Source: Candidatus Eisenbergiella stercoravium (GTDB taxonomy: Bacteria; Bacillota; Clostridia; Lachnospirales; Lachnospiraceae). From it: a stretch of 64,000 nt of DNA. Where the stretch lies: the NCBI GenBank assembly GCA_019113175.1, contig DXHY01000056.1, positions 45,494-109,493 of the forward strand. The letters are read 5' to 3'. The position numbers and the translations under genes were made by a program. Shown here in pieces: positions 54,589 to 62,890 of this stretch; positions within the stretch are counted from its first letter, which is position 1, and each line of letters begins with the position of its first letter. The notes under the pieces were generated by a model, which worked only from the letters and a program-made list of their open reading frames with translations, searched no databases and was not told where the DNA came from.

Positions 54589-56826
54589 TCAGATGCCGTC
54601 GTTTTCCAGCGCGTCATACACCCGAAGGATCTCGCCCACGCTCCAGGCCTGGGCGAAGCAGCCCTTTGATGAAACCGGATTTTCTCCGTCATAGATCTCC
54701 GGAAGCTGTCCGATGCATCCCTCCCGCAGGGCGGGCTCCAGAGTTTCCAGCTGATCCTTCACCGTCTGTTTCGCTTCTTCGCTGTACTCATGCACCTTCA
54801 GGTATGCCAGATAATATGCTCCGAGCGGGAACACCCACACCGTTCCCTGATGATAGGCCATGTCCCGTTCCTCCATGGGGCCGCCGTAGAAGGAATGAAA
54901 TTCTTCATCCCCCGCTTCCAGTGTCCGCAGGCCGTAAGGGGTATAGAGCTTTTCGAAAACCGTTTCCACGATCTGTTGTTCCTTCTCATGGTCCAGCATG
55001 GTAAAGGGCAGGGATACCGCCCAGATCTGGTTGCAGCGAAGCTGATCCTGCGCGTGGGCACTCCCCGCCCCCACGGAAGCCTTCTCCGCATCTGTCGCGG
55101 GTAACACATCCTTCAGGCAGCCCCGTTTTCCATCCCAGAACTTTTCCGTGAAGGAACGCTTCACCTGCTCCGCCAGCGTCCCGTAATCCGGGCCGTCCTC
55201 CGAGGCATACGCACTGTCTGAAGCACCTGCATGGCTATCCGGAGCACCTGCACGGCTGTCCGGAGCGCCTGACCGCTCCGAAGCGCTTCCGTCCCGCATC
55301 TTTCCGGCTTCAGGCCCAAGCGCCTCCATGATCCGCAGAGCGTTGTACCAGCAGGCGTTGATCTCCACCGGCTTTCCGTGGCGCGGCGTGGGAAGGATCT
55401 CTCCCACCCGCACATCCATCCAGGTCACCTGATCCAGCCCCTGTCCGGCCGCGATCAGGCCGTCGGCTTCCATGTGGATGCCAAAATGAGTGCCCTGCAT
55501 ATAGCCCTTTACGATGCGCTCCATCACCGGATACATCTCCTCCACAAAGGCTGTATCCCGGGTTTTCCGGAAATACAGGTACACACAGTTGATAAAGAGC
55601 AGGGCCGCGTCTGCCGTATTGTACATGGGCTCGTTTCCGCCCTCCGGAAACAGGTTGGGCATCAGGCCGTCCCGCTCATTCACCGCAAAGGTGCGCAGGA
55701 TGCTTTTGGCCGTTTCGTATCTTCCTGTGCTCAGACAGATGCCGGGGAGAGCGATCATGGTGTCCCTTCCCCAATCCTCAAAAAAGGGATAACCCGCCAG
55801 AATGGTTTCCCCTTTGGTGGAATCCCTTCTGGAAACGAACTGATCCGCAGCTGCGGCGAGGGCGCCCGCCGTTTCTGACCGGAAATGGGCCTTCTGACGG
55901 AGGGCCTTTCTTCTCTCCTTCATGCCCGTAATGATCCAGCCCGCGTTTCTTTCCGAACGCTCCGTTTCAAAAACGATCTCCAGCGTACGGCTCTCTCCGG
56001 CCGGAACCTGGATGCTGATCCGATGATCCGTCTCCGTCCGCCCCGTTTCGCGCCTTCCGTCGCAGGCATCATAGCGGTAGTACAGCGTTTCCTGAATCCT
56101 GGGGATGCTTTCCAGCTCCCCGTTCGTTCGCAGATACAGATCCGGGCAGCCGGGCGCGGCATTTTCCGCATGAATCCGTCCGGAAGCCTTGCTCATGATC
56201 CGTTCTGTCTCTCCCATGTCCTTTCCCTTGGGAACGAACTGGTAAAAAGGCGTCACCCGCAGGGCCGCTTCCCTGCGGCTCCGGTTTATGATCTCATACC
56301 GGAGGGCCGCCCGGTTGGAACCGTGCTCCAGCCCTGCCTCCTTGACGATCTCCACACCGTCCGCAAGAAATCTCCACACCGGCGCATCCTCCCAGGAAAA
56401 GAAGCTCAGGTAACGGCAGCCCGTTTCCGGCTCACTCCCGGCAAACTCCTGGGTGGAAAGCACCCTTCGGGTTTCCTGTCCCATCCCGGAGGCCGCTTCT
56501 GCGCCCTTCCGGACGTCCGCTTCTGCATGCTCCACGACACCCGCTTCCGCGCTTTCCCCGGTGCCGCCCTTTTCCGCAAAGACCAGCTCCTCCTTCAGGC
56601 GGTGCACCAGATTGTACCGATGATTGGGCGCCTGCACGCAGGCCATCAGAAAGGCGTGATCATTGCGCGCCGCAGCGCCCGTCATGGTCAGGGAGGAAAA
56701 ACCGCCCAGCCCATTGGTCATCAGATAACAGTTTTCCAGCCCGCGGGCACAGCTTTCCTCCGAAGGAGCAGCAGACTTCCCGTGGGGTGTCATTTTCCAG
56801 TCCTGCTTTCCATAGTTCCATTTCAT
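54589..56826 (-). CDS. Glycogen debranching enzyme (amylo-alpha-1,6-glucosidase type)
   Basis: This 745-residue enzyme has an N-terminal domain (NCYLMTNGLGGFSSLTMTGA, early) and a C-terminal (alpha/alpha)6 barrel with FEDWGRDTMIALPGICL, AVNERDGLMPNLFPEGG, NTADAALLFINCVY and QIWAVSLPFTML. It removes alpha-1,6 stubs after phosphorylase. Two low-complexity insertions stand out: a Glu/Ala/Gly-rich one (about 100-130) and one with a three-fold 7-residue repeat (GAPDSRA, GAPDSHA, GASDSAY). GAGGTAGAAATC fixes the start at 56826, against an in-frame ATG at 56907. Confidence 0.9.
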   Translation of the reverse strand: MKWNYGKQDWKMTPHGKSAAPSEESCARGLENCYLMTNGLGGFSSLTMTGAAARNDHAFLMACVQAPNHRYNLVHRLKEELVFAEKGGTGESAEAGVVEHAEADVRKGAEAASGMGQETRRVLSTQEFAGSEPETGCRYLSFFSWEDAPVWRFLADGVEIVKEAGLEHGSNRAALRYEIINRSRREAALRVTPFYQFVPKGKDMGETERIMSKASGRIHAENAAPGCPDLYLRTNGELESIPRIQETLYYRYDACDGRRETGRTETDHRISIQVPAGESRTLEIVFETERSERNAGWIITGMKERRKALRQKAHFRSETAGALAAAADQFVSRRDSTKGETILAGYPFFEDWGRDTMIALPGICLSTGRYETAKSILRTFAVNERDGLMPNLFPEGGNEPMYNTADAALLFINCVYLYFRKTRDTAFVEEMYPVMERIVKGYMQGTHFGIHMEADGLIAAGQGLDQVTWMDVRVGEILPTPRHGKPVEINACWYNALRIMEALGPEAGKMRDGSASERSGAPDSRAGAPDSHAGASDSAYASEDGPDYGTLAEQVKRSFTEKFWDGKRGCLKDVLPATDAEKASVGAGSAHAQDQLRCNQIWAVSLPFTMLDHEKEQQIVETVFEKLYTPYGLRTLEAGDEEFHSFYGGPMEERDMAYHQGTVWVFPLGAYYLAYLKVHEYSEEAKQTVKDQLETLEPALREGCIGQLPEIYDGENPVSSKGCFAQAWSVGEILRVYDALENDGI

Positions 56827-56831
56827 GATTT

Positions 56832-58778
56832 CTACCTCTTTCCCAACACCAGAATGCTCACCGGGGCAACCTGCGCTTCCTTCCGGATCTTCCCCGGATT
56901 TTTCCACAGGAAACTGTCCTTCCCGTCCGCAAGCACTTCCCAGCCGTCACCCTCCAGGGGTACGCTCACCGGTGTTTCTCTCCTGTTATACAGAATGCAG
57001 AGCGTTTTCCACGTATCCGGCGCGCCTTTGCCCCTGTTATCCACAAAAAATCCCACGAATCCTTTTCTTTTCCACGCCGTGCGGATCCGCTCCGCCGCCT
57101 GCGGACTCTTGTCGCACAATCCGGGAAGCTGCTTTCTCAGCGCGATCAGGCCTCTGTAGTAATCCGCCAGCTCCCTTTCCTCCCAGGCCCGCTCCCAGTC
57201 CAGCCTGTTGATGGCGATTGGCGCATTATAGGAATCCTCCAGCCCGCCCTTGGTGCGGGCGAATTCCTCTCCGGACAGGAAGAAAAGCCTTCCCTGGCAG
57301 GTCAGATAAATGCCTGCCGCAAGACGGTACTGCCGCCTTCTTTTTTCCTCATCCGGCGTGGTTTCCGCCAGCTTATCCCACAGCGTCTGGTTGTCATGAG
57401 CGGAAATATAGGTGATGGTCTGAGAGGGAGCCAGCATACGGGCTCCCCGCTTTCCCTGCCAGGCCTTCGCGCTGTTGAGAACAGCGCCCTCCATCTCCTG
57501 CGCCCCGTTCACAAAGCCCGCCTCCTTCAGACGGAACACGCTTCCGCGGACCGCATCCCTCGTTCCGTCGGAAAAAACGCCGATATTGACATCCAGGCGC
57601 CTCACATTATTTTTGACCGCCTGGCGAAAGCCCTTCTCCATCGCCGTATCTCCGGCTGCCCAGGGCTCACCGTACACCAGCTTTTCCCCTTTTCCGAACC
57701 GCTCATCCAGCGCGCGGCGGATCCGGTTCATCAGCTCCACATCCAGAAGCCCCATCAGGTCAAAACGGAAGCCGTCTATATGATATTCCTCCGCCCAGTA
57801 AAGCACGCTCTCCAGAATGAGCTTCGCGCACATGGGCCGCTCCGACGCCACATCATTTCCACAGGCGGAGCCGTTTGACAGGGTTCCGTCCTCCTTCACC
57901 CGGTAATAATACCAGGGAACCGTCTTCTGCATGGCCGTATCCAGACTGTAGGTATGATTATATACCACATCCATGATCACCCGGAAGCCCTGCCGGTGCA
58001 GGCTCTGCACGGCCTCCTTCAGCTCACGGATACGGATCTCTCCGCGGGCGGGATCGGAGGAATAGGAGCCCTCCGGCACGTTCCAGTTCATGGGGTCGTA
58101 ACCCCAGTTAAACTGCATGGGGTCTCCCGCTTCATCCACAGATCCGTAATCATAGACCGGCATGAGCTGAACATGGGTTATGCCGAGTTCCTTCAGCCAG
58201 GATAGTCCCGTTGGATGAACGCCGTCTCCGTAAAGGGTAGTGTCTTTGCAGCAGAAGGCCCGGTATTTTCCGCGCACCTCTTCCGGAAAGCCTCCCGCAG
58301 GGGCCCAGGAAAATTCCTTCACATGGATTTCATAAATCACCTGCTCCGGACCGGCTTCCGGCGCTTCGTCCTCTTCCCAGCCCTCCGGATCCGTCCGGCG
58401 GAGATCCACCGCCATGCTCCGTTTCCCGTTGATTCCGCAGGCCCTCGCATACACATCTGTCGTAATTCTGGTTTCCCCGTCTATCTGAAGGGCAAAATCG
58501 TAATATACTCCATGCAGATCCCCGCATTCCCGATACTCCCAGACGCCCTGCTCCAGCCGTTTCATCTCATGAACCGCCAAGGCGTCCCCTTCGCTTCCGT
58601 CCCGGTAAAATCGGATCCTGGCCTCTTCCGCAAAGGGACTCCAGATGCGGAAAACGCTCTCCCGGAAAACGTTTTCCGCGCTGTCATAAAAAAATCCCAG
58701 CCTTCCGTCGTAAAAATAGTTTCTGTGAAAATCCGCATCGTTATAAAGCTGTTTCCATTCCAAAGCCGTTCGTTTCAT
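56832..58778 (-). CDS. pulA: Type I pullulanase
   Basis: This 648-residue GH13_14 enzyme cleaves alpha-1,6 links. It has an N-terminal CBM48-like beta domain (about 35-140) and the pullulanase signature FNWGYDPMNWNVPEGSYSSDP split by the usual spacing. MDVVYNHTYS is region I and IDGFRFDLMG region II with the nucleophile Asp (about 338). LVYGEPWAAG holds the acid Glu, and YISAHDNQTLWDK is region IV. No signal peptide or cell-wall anchor is present, so it acts inside the cell. AAGGAACAACGA before 58778 supports that start over 58799. Confidence 0.94.
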   Translation of the reverse strand: MKRTALEWKQLYNDADFHRNYFYDGRLGFFYDSAENVFRESVFRIWSPFAEEARIRFYRDGSEGDALAVHEMKRLEQGVWEYRECGDLHGVYYDFALQIDGETRITTDVYARACGINGKRSMAVDLRRTDPEGWEEDEAPEAGPEQVIYEIHVKEFSWAPAGGFPEEVRGKYRAFCCKDTTLYGDGVHPTGLSWLKELGITHVQLMPVYDYGSVDEAGDPMQFNWGYDPMNWNVPEGSYSSDPARGEIRIRELKEAVQSLHRQGFRVIMDVVYNHTYSLDTAMQKTVPWYYYRVKEDGTLSNGSACGNDVASERPMCAKLILESVLYWAEEYHIDGFRFDLMGLLDVELMNRIRRALDERFGKGEKLVYGEPWAAGDTAMEKGFRQAVKNNVRRLDVNIGVFSDGTRDAVRGSVFRLKEAGFVNGAQEMEGAVLNSAKAWQGKRGARMLAPSQTITYISAHDNQTLWDKLAETTPDEEKRRRQYRLAAGIYLTCQGRLFFLSGEEFARTKGGLEDSYNAPIAINRLDWERAWEERELADYYRGLIALRKQLPGLCDKSPQAAERIRTAWKRKGFVGFFVDNRGKGAPDTWKTLCILYNRRETPVSVPLEGDGWEVLADGKDSFLWKNPGKIRKEAQVAPVSILVLGKR

Positions 58779-58799
58779 TCGTTGTTCCTTTTCTGCCAA

Positions 58800-58960
58800 A
58801 ATACCTTCTCCGAAAATCCGGAGAGGCGCGCCGCGCCGGAAAAAATGCCCTGCGGGGACTTCCTTTCAGGCTGCGCCGCAGTTTGGCGCGTCACACCTCT
58901 CGTCATTCATTCCATTTTCAAATCTTTGCGGTCCGCACAGACCTGGCTGCGCATGAACCG
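58800..58960 (-). other. Intercistronic region between malG and pulA
   Basis: No gene is seen. On the minus strand GCGCCAAACTGCGGCGC and CTCCGGATTTTCGGAG hairpins and a GC-rich GGCGCGCC palindrome are present, in the style of the other intercistronic stems of this operon. Confidence 0.5.
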
Positions 58961-59833
58961 TCAGCCCTTCACCGCTCCGGACACGCCGTCCACATAGAAC
59001 TTCTGCAGGCTCAGAAACAGGATGGCGATGGGGATGGAAATCAGCACCGCACCCGCGGCGAAGCTGGTATACCAGCTGTCAATATATTCCTTCTCCAGCA
59101 TCTTCCACAGGCCGATTGCCACCGTGTACTGGTCAGAGTTCGCCCGGCAGATTACCTTTGCGAAAATGAAATCCAGCCAGGGAGACATGAAAGCGGTCAG
59201 TATCGTATAGATGATGATCGGCTTGCTCAGCGGAAGCGTAATTTTACTGAAAATCTGCCATCTGGTACAGCCGTCCAGCAGAGCGGCCTCATCGATGGCG
59301 AAGGGAATGGTATCGAAGAAGCCCTTCGCGATCTGGAAGCCCAGGCCCGCGCCTCCGGAATAAACCAGAATCAGCGCCACACGGATCAGATTGCCTTCCG
59401 TCAGTCCCAGCGCCTTCAGGATGAAGTACACCGCGATCATGGACATGAAGCCGGGGAACAGTCCCAGAATCATCGCCATATTCATGTAGGGCCTGCGCAG
59501 CTTGAAACGCAGCCGGGACAGGCAGTAGGACACGGCAAGCGTGTAAAACGTTGCCAGAATGCAGGAACAGATGGAGATGAACAGCGTATTCATGAACATC
59601 TGCGGGAAGTTCAGGATCGTGGTATCCGTGAACAGTTTGATATAATTATCCAGCGTATAGGACTGCGGGAAGAAAGTGGATACATAGGAACCCTTCTCCG
59701 CACGGAAGCTGGTGAGCACCACCCAAATGATCGGGAACACCCAGATCACGGCCAGAATGGCCAGAATCACATGTACCACCGTATTGTTGATCAGCCTTTT
59801 TCTCCTGGCAGAGGTATATTTCTTTCCGTTCAT
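58961..59833 (-). CDS. malG: Maltodextrin ABC transporter permease MalG
   Basis: This 290-residue permease has six predicted helices: helix 1 NTVVHVILAILAVIWVFPII, the EAA loop AIDEAALLDGCTRWQIFSKITLPL and the C-terminus LQKFYVDGVSGAVKG. It follows MalF after 3 bases. Maltodextrin specificity is inferred from the downstream glucan enzymes. Confidence 0.92.
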   Translation of the reverse strand: MNGKKYTSARRKRLINNTVVHVILAILAVIWVFPIIWVVLTSFRAEKGSYVSTFFPQSYTLDNYIKLFTDTTILNFPQMFMNTLFISICSCILATFYTLAVSYCLSRLRFKLRRPYMNMAMILGLFPGFMSMIAVYFILKALGLTEGNLIRVALILVYSGGAGLGFQIAKGFFDTIPFAIDEAALLDGCTRWQIFSKITLPLSKPIIIYTILTAFMSPWLDFIFAKVICRANSDQYTVAIGLWKMLEKEYIDSWYTSFAAGAVLISIPIAILFLSLQKFYVDGVSGAVKG

Positions 59834-59836
59834 GGC

Positions 59837-61222
59837 TTAAAATCCCCCTTCCTCTTTGTAGGATCTGCTGTTGCGGTAGGTGAGGAGCGCGCCGACCGCC
59901 AGAATGATGAACGTCAGGATACCGATAACCGAACCCACGTTGTAATACTGCTTATCAATGGTCAGCTTATACAGCCAGGTCACCAGCAGGTCCGTGCTTC
60001 CGGCCGTGGAAGACAGATTCGTGACCGGATCGCCTCCCGACAACAGATAAATGACATTGAAGTTGTTCACATTTCCCGTAAATGTCGAAATCAGGTACGG
60101 AGTCGTCACATAGAGCATATAGGGCAGCGTGATCTTGAAAAAGATCTGAATCGTATTCGCACCGTCCACGCGGGCCGCCTCGTACAGCTCCGCGGGAATG
60201 TTCTGAAGCACGCCGGTCAGCTGAAGCAGCGTATAGGGAACGCCGACCCAGATATTGACCACGATCACCGTCACCCTCGCCCAGGTGGGATCGGTGAAGA
60301 AGGGAAGGCTCGCGTCCGGAGCGATCAGCCCGATGTTGCGCAGCAGCACGTTTACCGCGCCCTCCGGCTGCAGCATGGTGCGCATGATCAGAAGGGACAC
60401 GAACATGGGCACCGCGCAGGAAAGCACGAAGCAGAATCTCCAGAAACCCTTGGCCTTCGTATCCTTCCGGTTGATCATCAGAGCCAGGATCATGCCGAAA
60501 ATATAGTTGGTGAAAGTGGCAAAGAACGCCCATACCAGCGTCCATGCCAGCACGGACCAGAAGGTGCTTCCCAGAATGCTGGTGGAATCAAACAGCGTCC
60601 GGAAATTTTCCAGTCCCACCCAGTCAAACAGCATCAGATGATTGTCAATCTTGCTGTAGCTGGTAAACGCCATGCAGATCATGAAGATCAGCGGCAGAAT
60701 GGTAAATGCGAAAATAAAAATCATGGGCGGCGTCATCAGAAGCCGGTACAGATTTTCATTCAGCAGACTCTTTAAGTCCTGTGAAAAGGTATTGATATGC
60801 TTTCTCTGCTTCGCCAGACATTCCACCCGGTACGCGCTCTTTAACGCGCCCCTCCAGGCCCAGAACATCAGCAGCGTCAGAAGCACCGTCGCTACGCCGT
60901 ACAGAAGGATCAGGATGGACTGGTCACCTTTGGTATAGACGTAAACCTGATTCACCTCATCCCAGATTTCCTCCTGCGGCACGCTTCCCAGAGAAGGAAG
61001 CATTCTTAAAAATCCGATTCCATTCACCGCCATGAACACCAGGTAGGCTGCTTCTATCGCCAGAAACAGCAGGCCCTTGATCTTCTGGCCGTGTACAAAA
61101 TTTCCAAGCCCCATCACCACCATGGAAAGCTTTGTCTCGATTCCGCCCTTTTGGATGGCGGCCATGCAGGTATAAGGGGTCGTAAACTCATCCGCTTTTT
61201 TCTTCCTGTTCATGATACTCAT
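59837..61222 (-). CDS. malF: Maltodextrin ABC transporter permease MalF, long form
   Basis: This protein of about 461 residues has an N-terminal extension with two additional helices (FLAIEAAYLVFMAVNGIGFL and ILLYGVATVLLTLLMFWAW) before the six-helix core, as usual in Clostridial MalF. The EAA loop is LYEAARVDGANTIQIFFKITLPY, and YRNSRSYKEEGGF ends the protein. The start is ATG 61222 (GGAGGG 4 bases upstream) or ATG 61213. The ribosome site belongs to the hairpin cassette B. Confidence 0.92.
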   Translation of the reverse strand: MSIMNRKKKADEFTTPYTCMAAIQKGGIETKLSMVVMGLGNFVHGQKIKGLLFLAIEAAYLVFMAVNGIGFLRMLPSLGSVPQEEIWDEVNQVYVYTKGDQSILILLYGVATVLLTLLMFWAWRGALKSAYRVECLAKQRKHINTFSQDLKSLLNENLYRLLMTPPMIFIFAFTILPLIFMICMAFTSYSKIDNHLMLFDWVGLENFRTLFDSTSILGSTFWSVLAWTLVWAFFATFTNYIFGMILALMINRKDTKAKGFWRFCFVLSCAVPMFVSLLIMRTMLQPEGAVNVLLRNIGLIAPDASLPFFTDPTWARVTVIVVNIWVGVPYTLLQLTGVLQNIPAELYEAARVDGANTIQIFFKITLPYMLYVTTPYLISTFTGNVNNFNVIYLLSGGDPVTNLSSTAGSTDLLVTWLYKLTIDKQYYNVGSVIGILTFIILAVGALLTYRNSRSYKEEGGF

Positions 61223-61230
61223 TTTCCCTC

Positions 61231-61357
61231 CATGCCGAAGCGTTTTACGCTGAGGCACGTGCGCCGAACCTCCAGTTCGGCGCTACGATAACGGGATTTG
61301 CGACGCTTCGACGCAAATCCTGATTGAAAAATAAGCCATCGGGCTTATTTTTCAATC
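61231..61357 (-). repeat. Intercistronic hairpin cassette, copy B
   Basis: Stems in order: AGCGT-TTT-ACGCT (61239-61251), GCGCCGAAC/GTTCGGCGC (61261-61283), an additional GGATTTGCG/CGCAAATCC (61294-61320) absent from copy A, and a perfect 16-bp stem GATTGAAAAATAAGCC/GGCTTATTTTTCAATC (61322-61357). It lies between the binding-protein stop and the malF ribosome site. Confidence 0.75.
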
Positions 61358-61366
61358 TTCCCCTCA

Positions 61367-62602
61367 TCAGATTCCATCACTGTTCATCGCTTCATTCATC
61401 TGCTCCGTCTGATCCGCAGCATTTTCATGGGTCACGCTTCCGTTCCGGATGGATTTTCCCATGTTCTCCACAGGCGTCCAGCAGTTGCTCATCTTCGATA
61501 CAAAAGGCTGGAGGATGGACGTGTTGTTGAAGGTATCGTTCTGCGCCGTCACCACCTCATCCGCCTGCACCGATTCCTCTTCCATCAGCTGCGTATTACA
61601 GGGAACCACGCCGCACATCTCATAGTGCGCCTTCTGCGCCCCGGCAGAACCCAGAAATACCGCAAGCTGTACCGCCGCAACCATGTTTCTGGTGTTGGGG
61701 TTTACGCCGATCGCCTTGGAACCCGCATAAGCCAGCATCTGCTTCTCTTCCCCGTTCAGGGTAAAGGCAGGGAGGGAGGCCACGCCCATATTGTCGCCCA
61801 GCGCTTCCTTCACCGCGTTGGCGTCCCAGGAACCGGAGAACATGGCGTTGATGCTGCCGTCACGCAGTCCCGCAATTCCTGATCCGTCCGCGTCGATGCG
61901 GAAATTGGGATTGTTTTTCAGGTCGATCAGATAGTTGGTAACATCCACCGCCTTCTGTCCGCCAAAATCCACGCCCGCCGCTTCGTCCGTTCCGTCTCCG
62001 AACAGGGTGCAGCCGTTTGCCAGATAAAAGGCCGGAAGATACCAGGAATTGGTGAAGGGGAAGGAAACTACACCCTTTTCCAGCATGGTATCCAGGTTCT
62101 TAATATCCTCTTCCGAAAATACGCTTTTGTCATAGTACATAAACCAGGTATTCGTGGTAAAAGGCACGCCGTACAGGTTATCGTCCATGGTGAGGGAACT
62201 GATCACCTCCTTAGAGTTCATTCCCTCGATCTGCTCCCTGTATGTTCCGCCGAATTTCGCCAGCGCATTGGCGTCCGTCAGCGTAGTCAGCGTATCGTTG
62301 GCATACATGAATACATCCGCGCTGGCCTCCGGGTCCTGCGATACCTGCCCGGCAGCACTGGCCTCATCCGCCACACCGTATACAAAGGTGATATCCCATT
62401 CCGGATGCTCATCCGCAAAGGCCTCGCACATGGTCTGAAGCCATTCTCCGTTATCCTTCGACTGGTCGTTCTGCGGAGACCATACCATCAGCCTGACCTT
62501 TTCTCTTCCAGATGAAGCCTCCCCGGAAGCCGCACCGCATCCTGACAGGCCTGTGACGGCAAGCGCCGCTGCCACTAAAAGTGCCACTCCTCTTTTCCTC
62601 AT
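61367..62602 (-). CDS. malE: Maltodextrin-binding lipoprotein MalE-like
   Basis: This 411-residue lipoprotein has signal peptide RKRGVALLVAAALAVTG and lipobox GLSGC. The CUT1 fold shows VRLMVWSPQNDQSKDNGEWL, GVPFTTNTWFMYYDKSVFSE and NAMFSGSWDANAVKEALGDN. GGAGGCAGAA before 62602 fixes the start, and the ATG at 62659 lies within the operator region. It is the first gene of an eight-gene alpha-glucan operon. Confidence 0.92.
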   Translation of the reverse strand: MRKRGVALLVAAALAVTGLSGCGAASGEASSGREKVRLMVWSPQNDQSKDNGEWLQTMCEAFADEHPEWDITFVYGVADEASAAGQVSQDPEASADVFMYANDTLTTLTDANALAKFGGTYREQIEGMNSKEVISSLTMDDNLYGVPFTTNTWFMYYDKSVFSEEDIKNLDTMLEKGVVSFPFTNSWYLPAFYLANGCTLFGDGTDEAAGVDFGGQKAVDVTNYLIDLKNNPNFRIDADGSGIAGLRDGSINAMFSGSWDANAVKEALGDNMGVASLPAFTLNGEEKQMLAYAGSKAIGVNPNTRNMVAAVQLAVFLGSAGAQKAHYEMCGVVPCNTQLMEEESVQADEVVTAQNDTFNNTSILQPFVSKMSNCWTPVENMGKSIRNGSVTHENAADQTEQMNEAMNSDGI

Positions 62603-62624
62603 TTCTGCCTCCATTTTATAAAAA

Positions 62625-62654
62625 GTTTCGTAATGTTTCGTTGTGTTTTCATAG
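62625..62654. promoter_or_regulatory. Three 10-bp spaced repeats, probable operator of malE
   Basis: GTTTCGTAAT, GTTTCGTTGT, GTTTTCATAG follow each other at exactly 10-bp steps, from the -10 into the malE leader. Repeats one helical turn apart would put protein contacts on one DNA face. Confidence 0.55.
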
Positions 62655-62679
62655 TACATCCACCCGTCTCATTCGTCAA
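62651..62679 (-). promoter_or_regulatory. Promoter of the alpha-glucan operon
   Basis: On the minus strand TTGACG (62679-62674), 17 bases, TACTAT (62656-62651). Confidence 0.75.
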
Positions 62680-62813
62680 TGAAAAAACGCATTAATTCTG
62701 ATAAATTCTCTCTTTTATCCAGTTTTACAACCCCGTTTTTATGGAAAATGCCGAACCCAAAATTCCAATTTACTTAACTTTACGAAAAAAATCAATTTTC
62801 AATCCCGCCGCAA

Positions 62814-62842
62814 TTGCTTTTCCGGCTTTTCTCTTATATAAT
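62814..62842 (+). promoter_or_regulatory. Promoter of the glucan-operon LacI gene
   Basis: TTGCTT (62814-62819), 17 bases, TATAAT (62837-62842). It excludes the in-frame ATG at 62741 as a start. Confidence 0.75.
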
Positions 62843-62890
62843 GAATCCAGAATAACGTTCCATTTGTTTTGTGAAAGGAGATGGGCTGAA

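Noticed and set aside
58883..60775. 630-codon plus-strand frame rich in His and Gln
   Set aside because: Antisense of the malG and malF genes; composition is an artefact.
62741..62890. 50-codon N-terminal extension of the LacI gene
   Set aside because: A promoter (62814-62842) lies inside it, and the LacI fold starts right after the GTG at 62891.
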